DNA from: Paraspadella gotoi
Taxonomy: Eukaryota; Chaetognatha
Assembly (NCBI GenBank): GCA_051294375.1
Contig: CM119265.1
Span: 26,852,517 to 26,916,516 of the forward strand
Direction of reading: 5' to 3'
DNA: 64,000 bases
Shown here in pieces: positions 11,191 through 21,660 of this stretch. The position numbers were made by a program, and so were the translations under genes. Numbering within the stretch: position 1 is the first letter of the stretch; each line of letters begins with the position of its first letter. The notes below the pieces were generated by a model, which made no database searches, was not told the DNA's origin, and worked only from the letters and a program-made list of their open reading frames with translations.

Positions 11191-11928
11191 TCCTCTCTCT
11201 CTCGGCTCGGCAAGGAACAAAAGTTATATTTGGTTTCTTTTGTCGCGCGAGTTTATCGACAGTTAATGAGATTAACGTTTCCCTTCGCCAGACAGAGGTG
11301 GGGGGGGCGAGTTTTGAGAGAGGCTGGGGAATAGAGAGGAGAAAAGGGAAAGGGAAAGGCAGATTTAAGGAGGTAAGGGCAGAATGGGTGGGGGAAAGAG
11401 GAAGACGGGTTGAGTTCGGCAGGGTTTAGGGTTGGTGATGGGGCGTTTCAGAGAAGAGAGCCGAGGTAGATAAACGATAGAAAAATAGAAGGAAAATGAT
11501 ATTAAAGTAGATGGATACGGATAGAAAGATTGGCAAAAAAAGGTAATGGTAAAGGTAAGATGGGAGATAGAAGGTGGGGGGTAGAGTTTGACAAAAAAGA
11601 GTAAAATGGTTTAGACAAGAAGGAAGGGACAGAAAGAATCGGAGACAGAACGTGTGAGAGTTGAAGAAAGTCAGAGAAGGATTTTGAATAACTGGCGAGC
11701 GGGTTCCGAAATTCATCCGCGAAATGTGAATGTTTAATAGTATATTTAATTGCCATTATGTTTTAATTTGCCTCGCTCCATTCACACCAAAGATTCGAAA
11801 CCAAATAATATTTACTTTACGAAAAAAACTCCTCTTAATTATTCTCGTGTAGTGTTTTCCCATATATTTCCTTTGCCCACTTCGACCCTCGCCACCCCCA
11901 CCACCTCCCCACCATCCCCCTTCAACAG
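10836..11928. other. Neuroligin intron 4, right-arm copy
   Basis: CT-rich and GA-rich intron sequence, reverse complement of 6,852-8,170. Contains a CCT-triplet tract (10,912-10,947) and a CT tract (11,130-11,205). No exon was recognised. Confidence 0.6.
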
Positions 11929-12083
11929 GCTTCTTCTCCACTATGGACGCACTCGGGGACTGGGCGCTCTTCACCTCGCCGCTCTCCCTGGTCGGGCCGG
12001 TTGGGGGCGACCCGGGCGGGGTCACCCGCCGGGCGGGCCGGGGCGCAGTGGTCTCTGTTGATGGTGTGCGGATTCGCGCGAGA
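11929..12083 (+). CDS. nlgn: Neuroligin exon 5, pseudo-catalytic elbow (plus copy)
   Basis: Plus-strand exon after acceptor CCTTCAACAG. With the G left from exon 4 it reads GFFSTMD, then GD, and later GGDPGGVTRRAGRGAVVSV, ending near a GTGAGGG donor. Family members have GFLSTGD...GNxGLxDQxxALxWVxxNIxxFGGDPxxVTxxGxGAGAxxV at this place. The middle (GLxDQ..WVxxNI) is scrambled, so bases are missing or shifted. The nucleophile-elbow serine (GESAG in active esterases) appears as G-R-G-A, consistent with a catalytically dead neuroligin. This is the only sequenced copy of the exon in the window. Confidence 0.75.
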
Positions 12084-13029
12084 GTGAGGGGGGAGGAGAG
12101 GGAGGGGGTTAGATGGGGTTAGATGTTGGGGGGCGTTTGATGCGTATGAGGTAATAGGATTAGATCTTTTTTGCTTTGTAGTGGTTTAGATTTTTGACAA
12201 ATCTTTCAGGTGGATCCTTTTCCCTTTTATTGACTTTCGGTCTCCGCTTGTGCTAATTTTTGTATGAATTTTCCTTACCCGAGTTCGATTAGCTTTTCGT
12301 TCTCTTAGCGCGTTTGATTTAATAATTTAACTTTGTGAAAACCATTGACTCGCCTAAAAAAATTTAACAGTTTGGTAACCTTTTAAAATACTTTTCATGC
12401 AATGAAAACCAAAAATTTTCGCACTAAATTTACTAACAACACTCACAAATCAATCAATCAATCATTACTGTCACAAAGCGCTGCGCCGCCCGCCGCTGCT
12501 CCGCCGTCGTTTGTGTCGTCGCCCATTGACTTCCTGTTCGACTTTCTCCTCAGCCGAGGTTAACGTCACTCGACGCATCTCGAGTGTTTATTGACTTTTT
12601 AAACAAAAAAGATCGAATCGACGCCGATGTCGTCGTTAGGTCTCTTTGTTCTCGTCGTCGCGTCGTTTGTCGTCGTCGTCGTCGTCGTCGTCCGACGTCG
12701 TCCTTTAACACGGAAACTATTAAACGAAAGAAGCCATTTTTAAAAACAGGAAAAAAATTTCATTCAAAGTTTCGCTGTTATCGACCGGCGAAGACATAAA
12801 CAAGGATACTCAACAACAACAACGACGAAAGAAAAGTCAAACTGCCTTACCTTTTAAACAACGAGGTAAGGTCGGCTTGGCTCGTGGAATGTCACACACC
12901 AAAATTATCATGAAACCTGAAAAACAAAATTATGGCGACATTTAATGACGATGAGAGATAATTTCTCTCCTCTCTCTCTCGTCGACTCCTCCTCTCTCTC
13001 TCATCTCTCTCTCTTCCTCTCTCTCTCAA

Positions 13030-13060
<31 letters not shown>

Positions 13061-13114
13061 ATTCTCTCTCTCCTCTCTCTCTAATCTCACCCCTCTCTCC
13101 TTTCCATCCACCCA
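12084..13114. other. Neuroligin intron 5, right-arm copy
   Basis: Contains a GTC-triplet tract (12,655-12,700) and an interrupted CT tract before exon 6 (12,965-13,085). It corresponds to 5,522-6,504. No additional exon was seen. Confidence 0.6.
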
Positions 13115-13285
13115 AATTGTTCCACCGCGTGATCCTCCAATCGGGCTCCGCTCTGGCGCTGGTCGGTCTCCTCAGCTCTCCTCTTCGTCAGGCGCGCCCG
13201 ATTCGCCGCATCCGCTCAACTGTTTCGGATTACGAGAGCAAAGACGTCCGTCAAGTGCTTGCCGAGAAAAGTCAGCAACAGATTG
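13115..13285 (+). CDS. nlgn: Neuroligin exon 6, plus-strand copy (frameshifted)
   Basis: Counterpart of the minus-strand exon at 5,354-5,521. LFHRVILQSGSALA is intact; after that, indels disrupt the APW..RFAASLNC portion. DYESKDV and a QIG end are still readable. The acceptor AG has lost its G here (CCCAAATTG against CCCAGAATTG). The differences look like consensus errors rather than selection-free decay, because intron identity is similar. Confidence 0.87.
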
Positions 13286-14150
13286 GTAGGCCATTGGTTA
13301 TTCGGGAAAGTAGGATGCCCGAGCTGCTGGTCGGGTGGATTGTAAAAATGCAAAGGTCTAGGCGATACTTATTGCGTTGGTTTTTAGTTAAAATGAAAAA
13401 GAAGTGTAATGTAAATTGAAAGTTGGTCTAATAATAAGACATAGAGATGAAAAGTGTTAGGGAGTAAGTGAGAAGTGGACGGTTGGATACTAAATGCTAA
13501 AAAATATGCCATGAAGAAAATTAAGAAAAGGCTATAACACTAAACACTGTATCCTTTATACAGGGAGGCCAGCCTTTTGGGAAGAATTGAAAAAACGTCT
13601 GAAAACAGTAAAAAAAAGAAAAATGGTATGAAAATTGTACACATATAAAAATTGTAATGTCTACCTGATTCTATTAAAAAAATTTTTCACTTCGACAACC
13701 CATGACCTCTAGAGTCAACTAAGACGGTAATATTGCTTAAACAACAACCGCGACCGAAGGAATGCTGTCATTCTATCATATTGTTTGTTGTCAGAAGGTT
13801 GAACAGTTTTCTTGAAGGGATACGTGGGACATCTTGCTTCTCGCTCTATCCTACATTTTCATCAATCACGAGAATTGCATTGCAGATAAACTGGGCGCCT
13901 AATGTTTCATTTTTTGTAAAGAACGGCCGCGAAAAAAACATCAGGGTTGCCGTTAGGTTTTTCAGACCTTTTTTAGTCTCGATCAAAGAAAAATGAGGCC
14001 CTCGTTTCTAAATATATTCTCTTTTTTTCTTCTATCATAAACCGTTGATATGCTGTAGCGCTTGGAAGTTAATCCATTAGAGCCGACCTCTCTGTATTTC
14101 TCCGTAGTTCGCTTCTTTCTAAGGCGTTGTTCTTTTGTCCTCCATTACAG
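13286..14150. other. Neuroligin intron 6, right-arm copy
   Basis: Reverse complement of 4,485-5,353. No coding or RNA feature was recognised. Confidence 0.6.
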
Positions 14151-14306
14151 TGGAATGCGACGCGGTGGGCGCCGCAAGTATCTCTCGCCTTCGCTCCGGT
14201 AGAGGACAGCGTCCGGTCGTCCCGAGAAATCTCTTGCGCGAAATGAAAAACAAGGCGCTCATTTTGGGAAGTACGACCTCAATGTTTGGACTCGTCGCTA
14301 GTGAAG
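14151..14306 (+). CDS. nlgn: Neuroligin exon 7, plus-strand copy
   Basis: Acceptor TCCATTACAG, donor GTGAGAG. It reads VECDAV at the start and MFGLVASEG at the end; the centre (APKYLSPFAPV..NLLREM) is disturbed by indels relative to 4,330-4,484. A GA tract follows the donor at once. Confidence 0.85.
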
Positions 14307-14326
14307 GTGAGAGAGAGAGAGAGAGA

Positions 14327-14375
<49 letters not shown>

Positions 14376-15766
14376 CAAACGACGAACCAGGCCGGGCAAC
14401 GTCACAATTTTTTTATATTAATTCTTCGTCCTTATACATCTTCCCCCTCGTCACTCATTGTCTCCTCTCCATTCGTCCCTCCCTCTCTATCGTCTCCTCT
14501 CCATCATCCTCCCTCCATCGTCTCGCTCTCCATCCATCTCCCTCTAGTCCTCCCTCTCCATCATCTCCTCTCCATTGTTCCCTCCTCTCTCTATCTCTCC
14601 TTCATCTATCGTCTCTCCTCTCCATCATCTCCCTCTCTATCGTCTCCCTCTCCATCGTCTCCCCTAACGTTTCCCTCCGTCGCCGTAAATCCCCGATCAA
14701 CTTCTCCCCGTAAACAACTCGAGACATCCAAGTCGCGTTAATGATTTCGCCTTCCATTTAACGACGGACGCCTGATGCCGATCGCCTGATGTCGATTGCC
14801 TGTTTGACATAGCTGGTTGTCGACCCGCTCAAATTCAAACTGCTGTTGTGGACGCCTGTTTGGCAGCCCCTAATACCGACACCTTTAGAGCCTATGTTGC
14901 CTTTTTGCCGACCACTCCTTCGCTGACGGCGCCTGATGCCACCGCCTAATGCTGACAGCCAGATGCCAACCAGTGATGCCACCGCCTGATTTCTGAACCA
15001 TCAGATGCAGACTGCCTTAATCGGATCTCGTAATGTTGACTGCCTGATGACGTCTGCTGTGAACAACCACCTGTTACCACCGCCCTGATTTTTCAAGCAT
15101 GTTGCCGACAGCCTGTTACTACCGCCCTGTTACCCGACCGCCTGTTAGAAGACCGCCTCTTCTCTCCTCCTCCCTTGAATTCACTCGCCCTTTCCCCGCC
15201 GTACGCCTGTTAATTCCCGCTTCCCGCCTGCGCCCTCCTACCAATAATCGCTCGTCCTTACCGCAGCGATCAGGCGCCTCGCTTGCTGACGACAGGCGTC
15301 GCCTGATGACAATGACTGATTAACGAGTAAATATAGAAGATCGTGATTGGCCGATTATTGTGGCTCTGATTTATTGATGGTGAAAAGAACCAGGAGAAGT
15401 TGTTTATACCTTGGTTTTATATGCATATTCGCGTCATACTAACGCCTAATATTATTTTGCATAGTTTTTCATAAATAAATAATTGTATTTTGACTTTGAC
15501 TTCATAAATAAAATAACTATAATAAATAAATAGATAATTAATTTGTGACTGGATCTCTTGACCTTTGCATCTCCAGTCAAAATCTCGAGAATCGAATCCT
15601 ATGCTATGAGGAAACTTTTCTATAATTATTGAGAATTATAAAGTTAATTATTTGAGTTAATTCGGAAATTATCGCACCAAAATGGTTAATCACGCGGTCA
15701 GGAGATCCTAGTCCACAAATTAATAATTAATTAATTAAAATGCTTGATTAATATCCTTATCTCCAG
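14307..15766. other. Neuroligin intron 7, right-arm copy
   Basis: Contains the inverted counterparts of the GAGAGGGAGA (14,470-14,665) and CAGGCGGT (14,760-15,250) minisatellites and AT-rich sequence. No exon was recognised. Confidence 0.6.
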
Positions 15767-15931
15767 GCTACGCCTTCATGAACCGACAACCCAACTGGGA
15801 ATTTCGTCCGAAGAAAAATTCGAATCCTCAGAACTTTCGTGTTTTTCGACTACATCGCAGCAAAATCTTGGACGTCGTGCAGCATCTTACAGCAACTACT
15901 TTGAGAACACCCAACGATCCAAGGCCATTCG
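15767..15931 (+). CDS. nlgn: Neuroligin exon 8, plus-strand copy (frameshifted)
   Basis: Acceptor ATCTCCAG, donor GTGAAA. GYAFM, GISSEEK, RSKILDVVQH and NDP are readable in different frames. Counterpart of 2,670-2,844, which is intact. Confidence 0.87.
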
Positions 15932-16717
15932 GTGAAATTGGTTGGGGTCGAAATAAGGAAAGTGGAGGAAAGAAAAGAAAAAAAGAAGGAAATACTTTTT
16001 AGTAGTAACTGGAGAGAATAAAAAAAGTGATAAAAGAAAAATAAAAAGCAAAAAAATAATGAGAAAAGAAAGAAAAAGAAATTATGAAATAAAAACGGGT
16101 TTAAATCTAATTTGCATCAAACAGCGAGATAGACAAACAGCGAGATAGACCTATACTCTTTTGACAGCAGCCTCTGTATCATTCACAGGGAAACTAGAAG
16201 ATTTATGAAAATAGAGTTTAAAAAAATGAAAACTAGACAAAAGTAGCAAAGAAAATAAAGTACAGAAAGAACAAAAGAAGAAAAAAAGGACAGAAAGAAC
16301 AAAAGAAAGAAAAAAAAGACTTAAGAACAAAGAAAAGAAAAAAGGACAGAAAGAACAAAAGAAAGGAAAAAAAAGGACAGAAAGAACAAAGAAAAAGGAA
16401 AGGACAGAAAGAAAGAACGAAGAAAATAAAGGACAGAAAGAACAAAGAAAGAAAAATAAAGGAAAAAAGATACATTTTCTTCTCACTCGATTTCTGTATT
16501 TCTTCTCTCAAGAAAAAAAAGAGGCGCGATGAAAATGACTTATTTTTTCGTCGTCGTCGTCGTCGCGTCGTCGTCGTCGTCGTCTTCGTCGTCGTCGTCG
16601 TCGTTTATTAATTTTCGGAAATTAATTTTCGGGATTTCGAAAGTCGGAATCCTAGGGAAAAAAAAGAAATTCATTTATTCCATCCAAAGTATCTCTCCTT
16701 TCTCTCTTCTCTCTTTC

Positions 16718-16803
<86 letters not shown>

Positions 16804-16823
16804 CTTACCTTTTCCTCACCCAG
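15932..16823. other. Neuroligin intron 8, right-arm copy
   Basis: Holds the purine version of the ~28-bp minisatellite (16,230-16,470), a (CGT)n tract (16,551-16,605) and CT tracts (16,700-16,800) leading to the exon 9 acceptor. Confidence 0.7.
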
Positions 16824-16904
16824 AGATTCCATCATGGAACTCTACGGCGACGCGCTCGTCAACGCTCCCGTGCTGCAAACCGCCAAACGCTCACGCCAAT
16901 TCAA
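16824..16904 (+). CDS. nlgn: Neuroligin exon 9, plus-strand copy
   Basis: Acceptor CTCACCCAG, donor GTAGTC. It reads DSIMELYGDALVNAPVLQTA before a one-base insertion shifts the NAHALQ end. Counterpart of 1,690-1,768. Confidence 0.88.
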
Positions 16905-17358
16905 GTAGTCGCCCGTCTAAAAGAGAGAATCATTTTTTTTCAGCGGATCGTCCGGTTGTGTTCGAGATGAAGTTAACAGTTGCACCCATTTAATTTATGA
17001 TTTTTCCTTCCTCCATTTCCACTTCCCCCTTTCTCGACTCTACAATTTACACACTTTCCTTTTTCCATTCCCCCATTTCATTTCTCTTATTCCATTATTC
17101 CTTTTTCTTTTACTCACTCTCTTCCACTAACCTTTTTCCACTTCCATCTTTTTTCCACTTCCCTCTTTTTTCCACTCTTCATTTTTTACTCATTTTTTTT
17201 TCATTTTCCGCTTTTCCACACTCTACTTTTCACATCCCTCCTTTTCCAAATCTCCCCTTTTTCACAATCCCCAAATTTTCTACATCCCTCCTTTCCAATG
17301 TCTCCTTTTTACCTCCTCTTGTTTCGACTTGTCCTTTTTTCCACATCCCGGTCAACAG
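16905..17358. other. Neuroligin intron 9, right-arm copy
   Basis: Pyrimidine-rich TTTTCCACTTCC-like degenerate repeats, reverse complement of 1,222-1,689. No exon was seen. Confidence 0.6.
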
Positions 17359-17481
17359 GATCTCTTCCACCTTCTTCTATCTCTTCGCTTATTTCTTAAA
17401 AAGGAAGAGATCACCCGCTTACTTCGCGGCGTCTCGGGTGAGGAACTTCCTTCGTCTTCGGGGCGCCGCTGCTGCATCACG
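17359..17481 (+). CDS. nlgn: Neuroligin exon 10, plus-strand copy (frameshifted)
   Basis: Acceptor GTCAACAG, donor GTGAGTCC. STFFYLFAY and GVSGEEL are readable in different frames; several single-base losses against 1,095-1,221. Confidence 0.87.
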
Positions 17482-17606
17482 GTGAGTCCAGGCCGCTGCT
17501 GTTGCTGCTGCGGATGATGATGAATGAAGTTGGTGATCAAATAATGATTATGATCATAATTAATAGATTAATTATTTATTCATCGTCCATTTATTTTTTT
17601 ACCTAG

Positions 17607-17701
17607 GTGATTCTCTGGGGATTTTCGCCCAAAACTTCACTCGCGGTGAACAGTCACTCTCCATGAAGATCATGCGCTATGGTCAAACTTGTCAAAACGG
17701 G
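17607..17701 (+). CDS. nlgn: Neuroligin exon 11, plus-strand copy
   Basis: Acceptor TTACCTAG, donor GTGAGAAG. It reads GDSLGIFAQNFTRGEQSLSM KIMRY and then is shifted before the WSNFVKTG end. No further neuroligin exon was recognised downstream to 18.8 kb. Confidence 0.86.
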
Positions 17702-17849
17702 GTGAGAAGATGAACAGACAGACGGACTGACTGAATGCCAGATCAATATGTGACTTTCTGCGAACTTTTTTATGATATTCCTATCAGAAGTGATTGTGAT
17801 GAAATAAAGTTGACTATTCCTTTCATCAGGTAATCTTCTCTCTCTCGCA

Positions 17850-17885
17850 CCTGGGAAAAAGAGAGAGAGAGAGAGAGAGAGGAGA

Positions 17886-17951
<66 letters not shown>
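17850..17951. repeat. (GA)n microsatellite, right boundary of inverted repeat
   Basis: GA dinucleotide tract matching the CT tract at 594-706. Sequence to its right (from 17,952) does not match 1-590, so similarity between the arms ends inside or next to this microsatellite. Confidence 0.95.
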
Positions 17952-17954
<3 letters not shown>

Positions 17955-18109
17955 CGACTAGCGGTTCGTAAAATTGACTATTGGAAAAACACTCGGTGAC
18001 CCCAAGATGTGAAGGAAGGAGCGGGTTGAAGGGTGGGGTGAGGGGTGCAGGGTGGGTGAGACAGTGAGCTTCTGGGCAGTGAAGGTTTGGTTTGAAAGGG
18101 AGTGAGGTG

Positions 18110-18728
18110 AAGGAGAGAGAGCAGTGAATGAGTTAAAGAGAGAAGAAAAGAAAAGAAAAGAGAATTAAGGCAAGATAGAAAAGTAAAAATGGTGATGGTT
18201 TAAACGGAGATATTTAATTATTTATTTTCCGGTTCCGACCAACGAGTGAATTAAATCGAGAACCGATCCTTTTATAACTGACGAGGGAAAAAGAAATTGT
18301 CCCTTTACTTCTAAATTTGATTTTTATGTCGCCATTTATAAAAAAAAAAATTTTTAATAAAATGACATGATGAGCGTTTCGTGAATTTCAACTAACAATT
18401 AAGGAATGCAATTGTCAACAAGGGAAAGAAAATAGTCAGATTGGCCGGGTAATATTTCTTGCGACATTAAATTTTTCCATAATTTCTATTTCATACAACT
18501 CTTTTAACTAATTTTACAGTTCTATTACATTTCATTTTACTCGTTGCTGACACTTAAATTTTTCCTGGCAAAAAATTTCGCGCGCGGACAGATAATAGAA
18601 GACAAAATACACTAATAAGTTGGCTACATGCAATTGACCGCTTGGTACATCGGATAGTGGATGAGTTTAAATTTATATATATATAATTGCCAGCACTTAA
18701 AAAGGTTTCGGAACTAAATGTCGAAAGA

Positions 18729-18779
<51 letters not shown>

Positions 18780-19460
18780 GAGAGAGAGAGAGGACGAGAG
18801 GAGAGAGAGCAGAGAGAGGAGCATCTCTCTCNNNNNNNNNNNNNNNNNNNNNNNNNTTTTCTCTCGTCGCCTCAACTGAAGCGAGATAAACCTGGCGCCG
18901 TCATGGTCGCCCCAAGACCAAGAAGGCAAATAAGAGGCAAAGGGAATCGTAGACTTTGCAATATTGAATGCGTGGAAAGAGGAATATCGCAGGTGGAGTA
19001 AAGCGAAATTCGTGAAAAGATTAAAAATAACCAAAGAACCAAATTAAAATTCTCAGAAAGTTTCGATTGAAGGGCTTCAATCTCCCATTGCCTTGTCTTA
19101 GGCCTGGGGCAAGAAAGCTCATTCAATAAATAAAAGGATCATTTTTATATCCATTGCACCATTTTCACACAAAAGGCTCAATGTCCGATAGACATCATAT
19201 CGCAAATCCTGCGATCGATGCAACGACAGCTCCTAACGATTGTTACTAGCAGTTGCAACTGCGTTTCCCGCCATTAGTCGAAGCCATCGTTGCAACAATC
19301 GGAGGACAATTACTGCAAAAGCATCTGCAGTTGATGTCGCGATTTGTTTCGTCTCCTTATTTGTCTCTTTCTTTTTTTTTTCGTTTTGCTTTTTTTTTCG
19401 ATCCAAAGACGAACGACCACAAATTATGAGTCGCTATTTTTAGCTTTGGGTTCGTCTTCC
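18110..19460 (+). repeat. Direct repeat, copy 1 of a ~1.3-1.8 kb segment
   Basis: Matches 24,165-25,960 in the same orientation, including CCGACCAACGAGTGAATTAA, a GA tract and the block ending TATGAGTCGCTAT. A 25-N gap interrupts this copy. Neither strand gives a conserved reading frame in both copies, so I do not call a gene. Confidence 0.85.
18729..18856. repeat. (GA)n tract and 25-N scaffold gap
   Basis: GA repeat (18,729-18,831) followed by exactly 25 N (18,832-18,856). Comparison with 24.97-25.34 kb suggests that roughly 150-250 bp are missing here. Confidence 0.9.
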
Positions 19461-20219
19461 TTCCATTCGGTCACTGGCTATCTCTTTCACTTCTATCCGC
19501 TTTTCCCAGCAGAACTTTTCTGACCATAATTTTTCCATACATTCGATATTCTAAGACTGCTGTTCAGTCTTTTGGGTGGCGTGACGCGCGACAAGTGGAT
19601 TAGCGGTCTTTACCGTAAGCAGATCGCCTATCCCCTGAGTTCTAACCAAGATGCCCTCTAAAGCTATCTTCGTGAAATTTTCGTGAAAGATTGCGAAATA
19701 TCCATATTCTTGAATGAATTTGGCACCTTTATTTCTAATCTTCCATTATTACTGTCTTTTTATGTCTTAGTATTTCCCGACCCCTGATGTCAGGTCAGTC
19801 ATGTCATGTCATCATCCAGATCGGGATCACGGCGACGAAGATTTAGCAATGAAGATCTTCGAGTCGCCCGTCGGGGCGCGTCGCGGCGAGGTGGCAAGTG
19901 AGAGAAGGACGATGAGAGAGAGAAGGAGGAGAGAGGAAAGGGGGAGTAGAAGGGAATGGGCCGAAGAGGAGGAGAGAGACTTTACAGAGAAGCTGACAAA
20001 TGGATCACATTAGCCTTTCTGTCTTTTTCTTCTCTCTTATTTCTCTCTCCCTCTCTTTTTTTTTTCTCGCCCACGGAGCCGGGCGCCGTCAGCGTCCCCT
20101 CGAGAGAGCGGCCGCGGCGTGAGGCGATGACCGCGACGAAACCTCCGAACCATCAAACACGCAAGCTGTCCCGGGCCGCAGCAGAGTACACGGCTGCGCT
20201 GGTTCCAATCCGGCCTTTT
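19461..20219. other. Unassigned sequence between two duplicated blocks
   Basis: Present once in the window. It includes a GC-rich patch with GAGAG runs (19,830-20,200). Several frames are open (for example 19,801-20,013) but have no recognisable motif. No gene is called. Confidence 0.5.
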
Positions 20220-21070
20220 TATTCCTCTAACCATTCCCTTTTTTGGCCAACTTTCTATCCGCTTTCCCTATCGGACTTTCTACTCTTTTCCCCTCATCTT
20301 TTATTTCTCTTACCGATTTTACCTCTTTTTTGCCAAACTTCTATCCCTTTCCCTACGGACTTTCTATCTTTGCCCCATTTATTCTCTTACCATTTTACTT
20401 TTGCCAACTTTCTATCCGTCTTTACCCCATCGACTTCTATTCTTTCTCTTTTTTACTTTACCATTTTACCTTTTTGCCAAACTTTCTATCGCTTTTCTCC
20501 ATCTACTTCTCATCTTCCCCCCTATCTTTCTCTTTACTTTTCCATCTCATTTCTATCTTTTTCTTCTTCCCCACACTTCTATCCTTCCCCTCCTTTTCTC
20601 TTCTTCTCTTTCCCATCTACTTTTCTATCTTTTCCGCCTCATCTTCTCTCTACCATTTTTCCTGTTTTTCTCTATACCCATCATTTTTAACAGCTTGCTC
20701 CAATCCTTTCCTCTCTCTTTCCGCCTTCTTTCTCTCTTTTCTCTTCCTCTTTTTTCCTATTCTTTCTATTTCTATCGTTTATTCTATCTCGGCTATCTTG
20801 AAAACGCCCAATTCTAACTTAACCTCAAACCTCTTTTGCCGAATCTCTAAAACCCTCCTCTTTCCCTTTCCACTTTTCTCACTTTTCTCCCTTACCTCTC
20901 TAATGTCTTGCCCTTTCTTCTCTCCCCCTTTGTCCTCTCTATTCCCCAGCCTCTCTCAAACCTGCCTTTCTTCGGCGACGAGGAAACGTTAATCTCATTA
21001 ACTTGCGATAACTTCGCGTCGGACAAAAAGAAACAAATATAACTTTTTCTCCTGCTTGAGCCTTGAGAGA

Positions 21071-21119
<49 letters not shown>

Positions 21120-21660
21120 AGAAGGAAAAGGGAGGAAGAGAGATGGGGGGGTCAGGGCAATAAAATAAAGCGGGAATTTAAGAAAAACAATAATCGGTTT
21201 GAATTTGCTTAACATTTCAAGAATTTAACTTGCGACAAAAAAAGATGAGGAGGAGAGGAAGAGGAGAAAGAGGAAGAGGAAAGAAGTGAGAGAAAAAAAG
21301 AAGAAAAAGAATATTTTCCTTTATAGAAGAGGAGGAAAGGAGAGGAGGAGGAGGAAGGAAGAGCAATCGATTGTCCATCAGGGCAAAGATTCTTTTAAAT
21401 CTTCATCATTCATGATCGGGGTTTTGCTCTCCATCTCTGTTCTTCTTCTCTTCTCTTTCTCTCTCTCTCTCTTCTTTCTCTTTCTCTCTCCTCTCTCTCT
21501 CTCTCTCTTTCTCTATTGTCTTTCTCTCTCTCCCTTCTGTCTCTCCCCTCCCTCCCTGTCTTCTCTCTCTCATTCTTTCTCTTTGGGGCACTATAACTAC
21601 AAACAAATCAACCAAATACTAATGCTTTCTCAACTTGCTATTACCTCCAATCCAGCGACG
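20220..21660 (+). repeat. Third copy of neuroligin intron 4 sequence
   Basis: Same orientation as 7,165-8,510: TTTCTATC repeats, the ACTTCGCGTCGGACAAAAAG block, GAGGA triplets, CT tracts and the GGGGCACTATA unit. It leads directly into the splice-donor array, as expected of intron 4 of a minus-strand gene. The left end (20,220) is an abrupt breakpoint. Confidence 0.88.

Larger units (their letters stand above)
9840..17960 (+). repeat. Right arm of the ~9-kb inverted repeat
   Basis: Reverse-complement counterpart of 570-8,545. It contains neuroligin exons 5-11 on the plus strand. Compared with the left arm it has a ~609-bp insertion at 10,227-10,835 and sequence where the left arm has gaps. 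Confidence 0.9.

Noticed and set aside
17990-18005. GTGACCCCAAGATG as the next neuroligin exon (GDPKM after YWSNFVKTG)
   Set aside because: No AG acceptor precedes it, a stop follows at once, and the left arm has no counterpart.
18687-19034. Frames around 18.7-19.1 kb and 25.3-25.5 kb as a duplicated gene
   Set aside because: No frame is kept between the two copies and no protein family was recognised.
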